Made by a program: the position numbers and the translations under genes. A model generated the notes under the pieces. It saw only the letters and a list, made by a program, of their open reading frames with translations, ran no database searches and was not told the origin of the DNA. From Cellvibrionaceae bacterium (lineage in GTDB: Bacteria > Pseudomonadota > Gammaproteobacteria > Pseudomonadales > Cellvibrionaceae), in NCBI GenBank assembly GCA_024707385.1, contig JANPZW010000008.1, forward strand, positions 62,001 to 126,000: a DNA stretch of 64,000 bases, in the 5' to 3' direction. The stretch's first letter is position 1; each line of letters opens with the position of its first letter. Positions 32,157 to 41,892 of the stretch are shown in pieces.

Positions 32157-33215
32157 TCACGCGTTACCTGACAGCAGAGGGGCGATTCGGCTTTTCTCCG
32201 ATTTGTCGTCGGTAAAAATCAAGGCCACCAATGTGTTCTGCAGCATGGTAGACACAACGCCGAAGCCCAATAGGAAAGTTACCTTCAGCAAAAAGAGAAC
32301 CGCATCTCCGTCGGGATCTGGCATCGTCTGCTTCCAGATGTAAAAGGCCATGATATGCCACAAGTAGATCCATAATGAGTTGGACGAAAGCCATATGATA
32401 ACGGCTTTCAGGCGCTGCCCCTCCAGGCGGATCCTGCTGCATAGCAGATAAACAATATTCAACGCAAAGAAGGCGTAAGACAAATAATATAAGGTCGGTG
32501 GGTACTTGTAGTCCTGCACCGGAACCGGGCTTCCCGTCTCCATATATTTGCTGATAAACAGGCCGACAAATATCAGGAAGGAAATCAATGCGACTCCGGC
32601 AACATATTTCGGATTGAGCTTCGCCAGACGGAATCCATACAGGTAGAGCAGGGAATAGGGAACGACAATAAAGACCACAGTCTCCATAATCCTAGCAATA
32701 GCGCCCCGCATGTACGGCTCGGAAATCAGGTATGAAAGTTCATAAAGAACATAGCCTGCTGCAAGCAAGCTGAAATAGGAAAGGGGCGAGCTTATGCGGC
32801 GATTAAAGCGGACAGCAAATGGAGTTATCAATGCGAGAATTATGTATACCTTCAAAACCCAGACAAATCCAATTCCGCTGGCGAAGGTGTATGAGCCGAT
32901 AATCTTTCTTATGGAGAATGGGTAGTTTTCACCAGTCAATGCGCTGCTCACGTAGAAAGACAAAAAGAAAAAGCTCAAAAAAATCCACGCCGGAAGGACT
33001 AGGCGACTCAGGCGCCGACGGTAGAATTTCCAAACATCCAAACTGCGGCTTTCGTAAATCAGCGCATAGGTCAGTGCCGACCCGACGATAAGTAGAGGGG
33101 TACCAAAATTACGCAGTTGAAACAGCCAGTCGGGAGGCGATGCGTGCGCAATCATAATGATTAACACCCCAATAAGACGCATGAGGTCATAGTTGATGTT
33201 TCTTTCCAAGGTCAT
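32157..33215 (-). CDS. Acyltransferase family 3 membrane protein
   Basis: This is a 352-residue integral membrane protein with about ten hydrophobic segments. The N-terminus reads like acyltransferase-3 proteins (YDLMRLIGVLIIMIAHA), with the catalytic-type His in the first helix. An Arg-rich loop (YRRRLSRLVLPAW) follows helix two. Such enzymes O-acylate surface sugars or other extracytoplasmic molecules; the substrate is unknown. It is transcribed away from the amidohydrolase side toward the AraC-type gene, with about 295 bases to the latter. Confidence 0.78.
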   Translation of the reverse strand: MTLERNINYDLMRLIGVLIIMIAHASPPDWLFQLRNFGTPLLIVGSALTYALIYESRSLDVWKFYRRRLSRLVLPAWIFLSFFFLSFYVSSALTGENYPFSIRKIIGSYTFASGIGFVWVLKVYIILALITPFAVRFNRRISSPLSYFSLLAAGYVLYELSYLISEPYMRGAIARIMETVVFIVVPYSLLYLYGFRLAKLNPKYVAGVALISFLIFVGLFISKYMETGSPVPVQDYKYPPTLYYLSYAFFALNIVYLLCSRIRLEGQRLKAVIIWLSSNSLWIYLWHIMAFYIWKQTMPDPDGDAVLFLLKVTFLLGFGVVSTMLQNTLVALIFTDDKSEKSRIAPLLSGNA

Positions 33216-33490
33216 GACAAATCCTGTTTGTAAGATCGACGCGCGATGCGTTTTGCATCTGTTATTGTTGGGGCCAGAAAGGGTCCTATGGTGTCGTCTG
33301 GCGGAAAAGGGTGGATGTTTGAGGTGGGTTCAAAGCGGGTCAATGCTAGCGTCAACCTATGGCAAATTCAACGCCATCGCGCTCAAATGCGAACGCGAAC
33401 ATTGGGGTTCAAGTAAGTTTTTGAATTTGTTCACAATAACGATTTGTTTAACTTCTCGAAAGCGAAATCACCGAATGCGACCCAGCTCTT

Positions 33491-34342
33491 TCAGCGCAGT
33501 CCGAATAGAGCGCGGGCATTATCGTAGCGGATCTTTGCTTTTTCCCCTTCTGTAAGGGGTAATCGCTCAAGCGCATCGACATTTTGTTTAAGCGAATACT
33601 GGGGATGATCAGAACCCAACAGCACGTGCTCGACTCCCACATTGCGAATCGTCCAGACAAATTCTTCCTGAATCGGGGAGCCCGCAATCAATTCCACCGT
33701 AGCCGAAATATCAAAATAAATGTTTTCGCCAAACAATCCCTCTGCCGTCCTTGCCGCTTTCAGAATATTCCAGAAACGGAAATTCAACGCGCCGAGATGC
33801 GCAAAGATGAATTTCGTTTGGGGGGCTTTAAGCGCAAGGTTGAACAATTTTTCACTGTCGCCGGGTAGAATATGGGCGTTGTCCATCAATACGATTACGC
33901 CAAGCTCCCCAGCCCGGTGGGCAAGCGTCAGCACGCGGGAATCGTCTGGATCGAACTTCTGCGTATGCGGGTGAATTTTCAGGACCTTGATGCCCTTAGA
34001 GGCAATGCGTTCCAATTCCGCTAAAGCAGCTTTGCCATCGTAGGGATGGACAGTTCCAATGGGAATTACTTTGGGGTTCTTTGCGGCCAAAGCGATAATG
34101 CCATCATTGCCCTCCCTAATTTTTTTCGGTTGACCTGCGAGCGCCTGATTCGGGCCGCCGAACCACATGGCGCCAATGCCACCCACCTGCAGCAGCTGCT
34201 CCTTTTGCTGTTGCTCATAGGCTCGCAGAGAATCTTCCCCCATATGCAAATGCACATGGGCGTCGAATAGTGTTGGTAGCTCTGCATCAGCAGTCGGTGC
34301 GGCCAGGGCAAACGCAACGACGGCAGCCGAGAATCTCTTCAT
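33491..34342 (-). CDS. Exported amidohydrolase (TIM-barrel metal hydrolase)
   Basis: This protein of about 283 residues has a cleavable signal peptide (MKRFSAAVVAFALAAPTADA). The amidohydrolase-2 type metal motifs are DAHVHLH near the mature N-terminus, KIHPHTQ, DNAHILPGD, FAHLGAL and GSDHPQ. These suggest a periplasmic metal-dependent hydrolase or decarboxylase; the substrate is unknown. I choose the ATG at 34342 because it places the signal peptide at the N-terminus; the frame is open to 34384. It lies downstream of the eCIS operon on the same strand, separated by 341 bases. Confidence 0.8.
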   Translation of the reverse strand: MKRFSAAVVAFALAAPTADAELPTLFDAHVHLHMGEDSLRAYEQQQKEQLLQVGGIGAMWFGGPNQALAGQPKKIREGNDGIIALAAKNPKVIPIGTVHPYDGKAALAELERIASKGIKVLKIHPHTQKFDPDDSRVLTLAHRAGELGVIVLMDNAHILPGDSEKLFNLALKAPQTKFIFAHLGALNFRFWNILKAARTAEGLFGENIYFDISATVELIAGSPIQEEFVWTIRNVGVEHVLLGSDHPQYSLKQNVDALERLPLTEGEKAKIRYDNARALFGLR

Positions 34343-34683
34343 TAAGGCAGCATAAATATGAACGCATTTAGTTTTATTGGGCATTTGATAGGCTCCGGTG
34401 ATTTGGATTTATAAAGAGTTGGTAGAGCTACCTGAAGGTATCTGGCGATTAATGCATATCTAAAATCGCTTAAATTTTTAACCAAATGAAGAATGTTGCC
34501 ATTTGATACCATCTATTATCCATAGATGGTATCTCCGTTGCTTATCGCAAGCAAATTGGCTCCCAGCAATCGGTAGCCTTTATGCCAGTTTGCCGAATCT
34601 TGTTGCTGAAACTTTTAAAATTTCATAAATCATGTAATAGCAATTTTCTTTTAAAACAAGATGGTTACGATTGAGCTCAAGCT
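34343..34683. other. Intergenic region between eCIS operon end and amidohydrolase
   Basis: No gene is seen here. It is AT-rich and holds a perfect 11-bp inverted repeat (listed separately) and a small TTGAGCTCAA palindrome at the end next to the DUF4157 stop. No hairpin with a T-tract was found, so the eCIS terminator cannot be placed. Confidence 0.5.
34505..34533. repeat. Perfect 11-bp inverted repeat with 7-base loop
   Basis: GATACCATCTA at 34505-34515 is matched by its exact reverse complement at 34523-34533, around the loop TTATCCA. No T-run follows on either strand, so an operator or processing site fits better than an intrinsic terminator. It sits between the eCIS operon and the amidohydrolase start. 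Confidence 0.7.
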
Positions 34684-36615
34684 CTAAATATAATCTTCGG
34701 CTATTGCGGCCAATCTGGCTTTGAATCGAATATACATGGCTTCTGCCGCATTGCTGCCCACAGCTCTATCTAGCTGAGCGGTTTGCTCTTGCAACTCTGC
34801 TCGAAGTCTCACAGCAGCCTGACCAACAATTGTAGGGAAAAATTCATTGAATAACTTAATCTTAGAAATCAACTCGTCTACTTGGGCATTTAAATCGCTT
34901 TTTCTTTCTGCAATAACGTACTCGTCATACATATCGTAAAGTTCGTATGGATCCTCATGTATATCCGATTCCAAACTTAACCATTGTCGAAAAGACATAA
35001 TCTTTTCAGACACGAGCTGTTTCTTCTTGGCCAGTGAGGCTGATAATTTTTTCTGTGCGGCGATATCATAGCTGTTAGCCAGCTGTTCATCTTGGATACT
35101 TACCGGTTCAACCTGCCGCTTTTTAAACTTAGGCCTAGGCTCCCCTTGGGTAACATCGTCCCAGGCATCTCCCGAGCTGTGAGATGGTTTACTAGGGTCT
35201 CCTTCCAATTGAAAATTAATCATTTCAGCCTCACGTAGGTGCTGAATTATGGCTGCCACCTCCTCTTCATTAAGTACAAATCTCTCTCCAGAGCCTTGAT
35301 GCAACCTAAATCGATCGAATATATTCCGCACAACGTTATCAGCTAAACTGGAAAAAACTCTGCTTCGCGGGGTCAAGCTTCCCGAGTTATCGCGCATTAA
35401 ATCGAGGTATTCCTCTCCTACCCGACTTTCACGTGAATTGTTCATCGGATCATCGCGTCTGCTGTCTGATTTTGCTACCCGCCCCCTTCCTTGGACCTCC
35501 GGTGAAATCAGGTTCGAACCGAGACGTGTCAGCGCCAGCGCCTGTGCATTGAAGTCCAGATGTAATGACTGTTTAACTTCCCGCTGACTCTTGGCATCCA
35601 TGTGATCGTACAACCACGCCAATACATTTTTCCCTATTTTGTGGTGTGCATCCTTCAATTGGTCGTGTTCACCATTCCAACCTGAAGTATCGGTTTTAGG
35701 ACGCAATTCGTTCAAAAACGCAGTTGAACTTCTAGCCTCCTGAAAATTGCTCAAACTGAGGCGTGGAATATCTCGAACTCCATTGGAGCTTGCATTCCCT
35801 GTTATACTTTTTTCCGCCTGTTCTTGATGCTGCTGAATCATGCTTTCGGCATCCATCCCCTTCAAGATCTCGGCAATCGCCTCACTCGTTCTACTGAAAT
35901 GAAATTCAATCCCAGATTGAGCTAGAATCATTAGTTGTTCAAAAATATGGGACCATTGTGTCGGTGAAATTTCATCAAATCCTCTCTCAGCCAAAGGAAG
36001 TTTTGTATCTCGCATTATTTCTGCTTTCTTCTCGCGCAATACCGTTCGACTCACATAAGTTCCATTTACGATAAAAACACCCTGCACCGGATTGCTCTGA
36101 CCTATGGCCGCTGAAACATGTTGCAATTTTGTGCCCATTGTTTTGAGGGCCAAATGCTTATCGCCGACTTGCGAGGCTTTTGTTCCCATGTGGTCCGCCT
36201 CCTGCTCTAATCCAGCATTGTCGTTAACTTCCACGCCTCCATTCATTTGCATCGTCGGTTTCACTCTTCCCTGCTTTTGCTGCACCACATGCCATGCTTC
36301 GTGCGGCAGATGCTGCTCCTTTCCGCGCGCCAGGTGGATGTCCGTGCCTTGGGCGTAGGCATGTGCTTCCAAAGTGGCAGGCTTAGAAGAGTTGTAATGC
36401 ACCGTGACATCATTCATCGAGTATCCCGAAAGACTTTCGATACCTGCTTTTAGATTATCCGGCAGACCAGTATCATTTCGTTGTGTAACCGGTTGTTGTT
36501 GACGTTGCACACTGCTTTCGCGATTGTCTTCCAGTGCGTATTTTGTTTTCCGTTGGCTGGTTTCGCTGGTTCCACATGACGTGCTGCCGCAGCGTTGATA
36601 AACGGATTCTTTCAT
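34684..36615 (-). CDS. DUF4157 protein with eCIS leader; candidate injection-system cargo or associated protease
   Basis: This is a 643-residue protein, the last gene of the eCIS operon. Residues 1-41 form a leader shared with the gene just upstream. DUF4157 follows: LPDNLKAGIESLSGYSM, VHYNSSKP, and a zinc-protease-like motif HEAWH at 105-109 with a possible third ligand in LEQEAD (Glu 137 or 139). The remaining roughly 490 residues match nothing I recognise; they are mostly helical and end in coiled-coil-like sequence. DUF4157 is known to be strongly associated with eCIS loci. The role could be a loaded effector, or a protease that processes one. The domain and HExxH are seen; the cargo role is inference. 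Confidence 0.82.
   Translation of the reverse strand: MKESVYQRCGSTSCGTSETSQRKTKYALEDNRESSVQRQQQPVTQRNDTGLPDNLKAGIESLSGYSMNDVTVHYNSSKPATLEAHAYAQGTDIHLARGKEQHLPHEAWHVVQQKQGRVKPTMQMNGGVEVNDNAGLEQEADHMGTKASQVGDKHLALKTMGTKLQHVSAAIGQSNPVQGVFIVNGTYVSRTVLREKKAEIMRDTKLPLAERGFDEISPTQWSHIFEQLMILAQSGIEFHFSRTSEAIAEILKGMDAESMIQQHQEQAEKSITGNASSNGVRDIPRLSLSNFQEARSSTAFLNELRPKTDTSGWNGEHDQLKDAHHKIGKNVLAWLYDHMDAKSQREVKQSLHLDFNAQALALTRLGSNLISPEVQGRGRVAKSDSRRDDPMNNSRESRVGEEYLDLMRDNSGSLTPRSRVFSSLADNVVRNIFDRFRLHQGSGERFVLNEEEVAAIIQHLREAEMINFQLEGDPSKPSHSSGDAWDDVTQGEPRPKFKKRQVEPVSIQDEQLANSYDIAAQKKLSASLAKKKQLVSEKIMSFRQWLSLESDIHEDPYELYDMYDEYVIAERKSDLNAQVDELISKIKLFNEFFPTIVGQAAVRLRAELQEQTAQLDRAVGSNAAEAMYIRFKARLAAIAEDYI
36493..36615 (-). 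repeat. Leader-coding repeat, copy 1
   Basis: This DNA encodes the first 41 residues of the DUF4157 protein and resembles 37698-37820. The two copies share an identical stretch at the start codon side, and most of the encoded residues match (MKESVYQRC, then TSCG, then DNRESS). It is a duplicated 5' coding module followed by unrelated bodies. Confidence 0.75.
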
Positions 36616-36710
36616 AGTCAGTTTCTTCCATTAACGTATGTAGACGATTCTGAAGTATCAAATTAATCCTGAGAGTAACTTCGGTTAATTTCATTTTTTG
36701 AAAGTCGCTG

Positions 36711-37820
36711 CTAGGGAGATTCTTCATCCATCTTCACCTCCTCTGGGTTTGTATTGAGTGATGTTTCTAAACCCGTACGTGGAGCAAGTGTTTTGTATGA
36801 CCGGCTGTCTACAAAACCTTTGTATTCTGTTTCAAGGAGCTTTTTGATGGTGGTGTCAGCAGGGAGATTATTCATGATGGTAATCCAGTTCTGGATGCCG
36901 TTTTTGACATCTGCGACCATGGCTCCGGCAACTTCCAGCTGGATCTGTGTAGGTTGAGTCGTGACATTATTGTTGATGATATCGATGATGTTTTTGATGG
37001 TGGTGGTGACATCAATAAGTCTGATGAGTGCAGCCCATGAGCCGATTTGACCATCGCGCCTGTAAGCGTCTTCGTGTTGTCTTAATGGATTTGCAACATA
37101 ATCCTGCCGGTATTCAAAAAGGGTGTGTATATCTCCTTGTTGAACGCTAAATGGAGCAGGATTGATTTTTTCCTTCGCATATTGTTGGTAGCGAATAGCT
37201 CTGCCTGCCTTGGCGAAACTATCCAGAATCGGAATGGATTGATTGTTTCCCTGTTGATCCTGCAAGGTTATTGTCGGCCGCTCATTAAAGATCTGAAAAA
37301 AGCCGCTGGACGCTTCCTCCTGTGTCAAGCCGCTGTGGCTCGGCGAGTCAGGGTAGCTGAGGAATTCAGAAGTCGCCTGGATTTCACGAGCTGGAAGGCT
37401 GGGAACAGTATCGAGATTAATAGAGTGTGCGTAATTTTTGGTATTGTAGCGTCCCAGAAGTTTTCTCAAATCGTCATAAACTCCCCTTTGTATACTGACA
37501 TCTTCAGGTGCGACATCTTCAACGATGCGTTCAACAACTCTAGTGAGAGCAACAGTAACTCCTTTGCCTTCCACCGCGGCCCGCAGGCTTCCATACCAGC
37601 GGCTAAGGTTGGGATACTTTGACCCTTTGATGTCGTCCGCAACGTTCTTCGCCGTTCTCTGAACCAGTGGGCGGCTTGTTGTATGTTGTATGTTTCTTTT
37701 TTGCTGGAGCTGGATACTGCTTTCGCGGTTGTCTTGCAGCGTGCGCGTTGTTTTTTGTTGTTTGGTTTCGCTGGCGCCGCAAGATGTGTTGTCGCAACGT
37801 TGATAAACGGATTCTTTCAT
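36711..37820 (-). CDS. Unknown protein with eCIS leader; candidate injection-system cargo
   Basis: This 369-residue protein belongs to no family I recognise. Its first 41 residues (MKESVYQRCDNTSCGASE onward to DNRESSIQLQQ) match the DUF4157 protein's N-terminus at roughly two of three positions, while the rest does not resemble it. The body is mostly helical and hydrophilic, without a signal peptide or membrane helix. It lies directly after the AAA+ ATPase gene (15-base gap), the usual place for eCIS effector genes. The shared leader followed by different bodies suggests a loading or sorting signal. A toxin activity cannot be assigned. Confidence 0.7.
   Translation of the reverse strand: MKESVYQRCDNTSCGASETKQQKTTRTLQDNRESSIQLQQKRNIQHTTSRPLVQRTAKNVADDIKGSKYPNLSRWYGSLRAAVEGKGVTVALTRVVERIVEDVAPEDVSIQRGVYDDLRKLLGRYNTKNYAHSINLDTVPSLPAREIQATSEFLSYPDSPSHSGLTQEEASSGFFQIFNERPTITLQDQQGNNQSIPILDSFAKAGRAIRYQQYAKEKINPAPFSVQQGDIHTLFEYRQDYVANPLRQHEDAYRRDGQIGSWAALIRLIDVTTTIKNIIDIINNNVTTQPTQIQLEVAGAMVADVKNGIQNWITIMNNLPADTTIKKLLETEYKGFVDSRSYKTLAPRTGLETSLNTNPEEVKMDEESP
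37698..37820 (-). repeat. Leader-coding repeat, copy 2
   Basis: This is the counterpart of 36493-36615. It encodes the N-terminal 41 residues of the 369-residue protein. Similarity also extends into bases around the start codon (GTTGATAAACGGATTC before the reverse-complement ATG in both copies). Confidence 0.75.
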
Positions 37821-37835
37821 TCTCTGTTTCTCCCA

Positions 37836-39224
37836 TCAACCCACACGAATGGTTTTGTTGTCTTTGCGAAACTCCTGTCTTATTCCTGTCAAAATATCCT
37901 GATTTTTTGCGCATTTGCTGCCACGTTCGATTGCGGCCAGTGCGCAGTGACGCAAAACATTAATAATTGCCCCGCCAGCCAGTTGGTATTCTGCTGCGAT
38001 TTTTTTCGAGATTTACATCATTATCTAGATCACAGGTGCCGCGAAAAGCTTGTCGCCATAGTGCGAGCCTTTCTTCCGCCGAAGGCATGGGAAAATGAAT
38101 CATTGATTGGAATCGGCGAGTAAAGGCTTCATCCATATTGGACTTGAGGTTGCTGGCAAGAATAACCACGCCGGGAAAATCTTCGATGCGTTGTAACAGG
38201 TAGCCGGTCTGTTGATTGGCGTGTCTGTCGTTGGAGTTGCTTGTGGCTGTGCGCTGTCCGAAAAGAGCATCAGCTTCATCAAAGAAAAGAATCCAGTTTT
38301 TATAGGCGGCGGCATCGAATACGCGCGCCAGATTTTTTCTGTTTCGCCAATATACTTCGACACTATCATTGACAAATCGACGCGGTATATTTCTCGACAT
38401 GTACTTTTCGCCAAGAGTGTGGCGGTAAGTGTTTTTCCTGTTCCCGGTGGCCCGTAAAAAAGTGCGCGATAGCCGGGTTTAACTTTCTTCGCCAAGCCCC
38501 ACTCATGCATCAGAGTTTCACCGTGGGTAAGCCAGGCCTTAATTTCCTGAATCTGCGCCATGACGTTGTAGCTTAATATCAGGTTGGACCAATCCAGTGG
38601 GCTAGCAATGGGGTGTGCAGGAAATTCTGTGCTCAATTCCGGGCGAACTTTTTCGCCCGTGATAAAGTAGTGCAACCATTGGTTTGACAATGACAAAACG
38701 CCGCCCCAAGCAGGTAGGTTGGTATCAACGCTTTGTAAGGTAAGAACTTGCTCTGCTAATAATCGATGCGACGGATTGAGTATCGCCATCACCTTCAAAC
38801 GTTCATCGGGATCGTTGGCGCTGAGGATAAAATTAAGCGTTTGCCCTGTAGGTAAAAATCCGCTGAACGCCTTATCTGCCACTCCACCGAATTCACTGAA
38901 ACCCCGATCGTATAGCGCGTTCAAGCCGAAAAAAATATCCAGCAGTTCCGGCCTCAGACTGGGTGCCATAGCAAGTGCCAGCGCAATTCGACTGTGCTTG
39001 TCCAGTTCACACGTTCGGACAAAATTAGCGTAGACGCTGTCCCCCAGCTCCGGCACTGGGATATCTTGCCAGCGTTGTTCATGACCCTCCTGCTTGAGGT
39101 AACTGCGGATGACTTGGGCAATAATCCTTTCCAGCCAAGTCAGCTCATGCTGCAAAGCTTGCAAGTTCGTGGAGGGATTATAAGAATCTCCTCGTGGCGG
39201 TATGGCGCTGTTTATCTTCGACAC
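37836..39224 (-). CDS. eCIS AAA+ ATPase (Afp15-like), two frameshifts as sequenced
   Basis: This is the AAA+ ATPase found in nearly all eCIS loci and needed for assembly or cargo handling. The N-terminal 200 residues are variable. Walker A is YGPPGTGKTLTA. After YIGETEK the frame breaks at the T6 run 38333-38338 (one base missing) and continues as NLARVFDAAA, Walker B FFDEADALFG and an arginine-finger region (DEAFTRRF). A second break is the T7 run 38000-38006 (one base too many); correcting it gives KIAAEYQLAGGAI and a stop at 37836. The two shifts cancel, and the product is 462 residues. The start is the GTG at 39224, with AAGGAA eight bases upstream. The tape measure gene precedes it. Confidence 0.88.
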
Positions 39225-39254
39225 TTTATGAGTTCCTTATGGTAATCGGATTTG

Positions 39255-41892
39255 TTACCAGCTGACGTAGAGTGTTTCTGGCATCCATGCCTGCGAAATC
39301 ACCGAAAAACTCCAGGATACCTGGTCCATCAATATATCGACTGTCTTGCGTTGTACTGTCAGTTTCCAGCCGTCGTCCATCTGCACGAGCCGTCCCTCGC
39401 GCTGAAAAAACGTTTCTTGAAGGCCTGTGATTGAAGTGTTGGAGAGGCTTGTCCAGTTTGCAAGAACGGCTCTTTGTAATTGCTCGCACATGCGTAACTC
39501 TTCTTCAGCTAATTCGATGCGCGGTTCGACACTAGCATGTATGGATTCGCCGCACATAATTTTATTTAACGCTAATAGCGGTTCCGGCGTAGAGCTGGAG
39601 CCAGTGACCAAGTACTGTAAAATATGCACTCCTCGGCTGAAGGTTGCTTTGTCGCGCAGACGAATCTTTCCGTCGGCGTTCGTATGCAGCATATTCAGTG
39701 ATTTAAAAAGGTGCGGGAGAAAAACTCCGACTAGAACCAGTCCAGCATTATCAATATAGAGGCAATCTTCGATACGGGTGGTGCCGCTGGAATCTTTCAG
39801 TTTAAAGCGGGAGCGCATAGCTGGATGCATGACTTTTTTCTCCTCTCTCCCTACCAGCACAGTCGGTTGACTTTCATTCAAAGGTGAGAGTAGCTGGTCT
39901 TTGTCTTCATCGCTTGCAAGCTGATATGTTTTATCTGTTTTGGGCCGCGGGTGGACGGCTACCGAGGACGCGTTTTTGTTGCGGATTGATCCGTTGCTAG
40001 CCTCGCGCCCAGGAGGGAATTGTTTAAAAAAAGATGCGTTCAGGGCGCTAAGTGTGCAATTGCTACCAGAGTGATCGGCGAAAAACTCTAACAGGAACGA
40101 CCACAGTTCTCGCCTGCCTTCGCTGCGACTGCTGTTTGTTTGCAAATGCGAAATCGAGAGTGTCTCTGCGCTGTTGAGGAGAGAGCGTAGCTGTTGTGGT
40201 TCCAGCAGCCAAATAAACCGTACCAGAGACGACTCGGGAAGAATGTCTATCCAGTATTCGCGGATGGACTGATGATCGATATGTTCACGCACAAATGTAC
40301 TGAGCCGGTCTGGTGATCGGACAAGTAGCTGATTAATCGCGCTGGGCAATTTTTCTCGTGGAATAGACGCTAGATTTTTGAGTTCGGCATACTTTGATAG
40401 ATGTAGAGTTTGTGCGGGTAGCAGCGCAGAGAAGATTCTGTTTTGCCATTCTCGTAGTTGATCATTCTTTTCCTCTGATGCAGAGACGCGATGATTTTTA
40501 TGTCGCTCGCTCAGGCTTTCACTTAAACATTGATTGATCGCAGACTTGAATCCGGCGATTTGTTCCTCTGTTAAGCCGTCTAAGCCCTGTGAGGATTCAG
40601 CGGACTTAAAAAGGTGCATTGCCAAAGGCTTCGATAAAGGCGTTGGAAAAAAGCTCACGCAGTACACCGGTAAAAAATCGCTCAATGGACGCAGGCTTGG
40701 AGTTTAGCACTTGCGCCAGTAAGACGCTGCGCAACCTGCGTCGACCAGGCCGGTAGGGAACCGGAATAGAGGTAATCAATTCGGCCAATGTTCTCGACAC
40801 ATTAAACATATCTGGTTGGGCCAGACAAAGAATCCGCTCGTATTCATTGGTAGAAATATTTTCCAAAAATGGGTCAACTGCTTTATTTGTCAAATCTGGC
40901 GTGGCGTGTAGATCGAGTAGAAATTGACGTGCATCGGTCGGGAAATCCGTAATTAATCTCCGCAACATCATGGTGGTATCTATTGCCGTCGCAGGACTAT
41001 TTTTGTCGAAGAAGCCTTTTTCCTCGACAAGCATGGCTATCAATGCGGGCAGAGTGCTTTTTAAGGGTCTGGTTTTGACAATGTTCTTAAGCCCCTGGTG
41101 TAGAGCGATCACCAGCTCCCTGTATTTCAGGCCCTCTCTTTGCGCCATACCATGAATTAGCGACTTCAGGTAGCTTCTGCGATTGAACTGCGTTCCCCGC
41201 TCTCGCACGCTGTAAGTCAGTGTGAGTAACCAAACCAGCCGCTCGAACTTGCTTGAGTCCACCGGCAAGACTGGAGTTCTTGCATGAGTGGCTTCGAGAT
41301 CGAAAATATAAGCGAGGATCACCTCGGCATTGTGTGGCTCTACTAAATGCAGAAGCTTGCGCAGAGAATCATTTCGTAGCTGCAAAACCAAGCGCTCAAT
41401 GACTTGTGGTAGACGGTAATGTTTAACGATAACTTCCACTACCGAATCTTTCTGATCTTTCGCCAAAGCTAAAAATAGCGCATCGCAACAGAAGCCACTT
41501 TTGTTATGCGTATGCCACGGCAGAACGCCGTTTATCAAATAGTGTTCAAATTGATGTAAGCGAGACTGTTGTACAGGTTCGCGCGACAGATTGGTGTCCG
41601 CATGTTTTTCTCCAGTCAGTATATCCTGTAGACGGCTTCGAAGTTGTGTATCCAAACGGTGTCCCGCTTCTTCTGCGAAGCGGTTTAAAGGCAGAGTCCC
41701 CAAATCAATGGTAAGTCGGTCGATGGTGATGTGCTGGTCTGCTATCGACAATTCATCCAATACCCGCTCAATAATCGGCAGCAGACTTTCTCTGTTGATG
41801 TCCGGTAGTCGCACACGTAGGAGTAGGGCGTCACTCTCGCTTTTGAGATTAACCGTCAGCTTTTGCTTGCGAATGCTGTTTTCCATGTTCAT
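39255..41892 (-). CDS. Contractile injection system tape measure protein (Afp14-like), frameshifted as sequenced
   Basis: This protein is expected to set tube length in the eCIS. The N-terminal part has the hallmark IDRLTIDLG near residue 60. The C-terminal part, in another frame, has the matching signatures YIDNAGLVLVGVFLPHLF, ILQYLVTG, LNKIMCG and NWTSLSNTSI. Both belong to one tape-measure family (CIS_TMP), so this is one gene. The frames meet at the A5 run 40608-40612: as read, the upstream part ends GNAPF-stop, while skipping one base gives GNAPFKSAESS. Corrected length is 878 residues. The ATG at 41892 overlaps the previous gene's stop (ATGA). The site reads CCT TTT TAA G, so programmed +1 frameshifting is a less likely alternative. 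Confidence 0.85.

Noticed and set aside
33193..33555. 120-codon open frame on the plus strand across the acyltransferase-amidohydrolase gap
   Set aside because: It overlaps both flanking genes and has no family similarity.
36473..37914. Two similar short minus-strand frames (36473-36727 and 37603-37914)
   Set aside because: Their similarity only reflects the duplicated leader DNA read in a second frame; the true frame is that of the cargo candidates.
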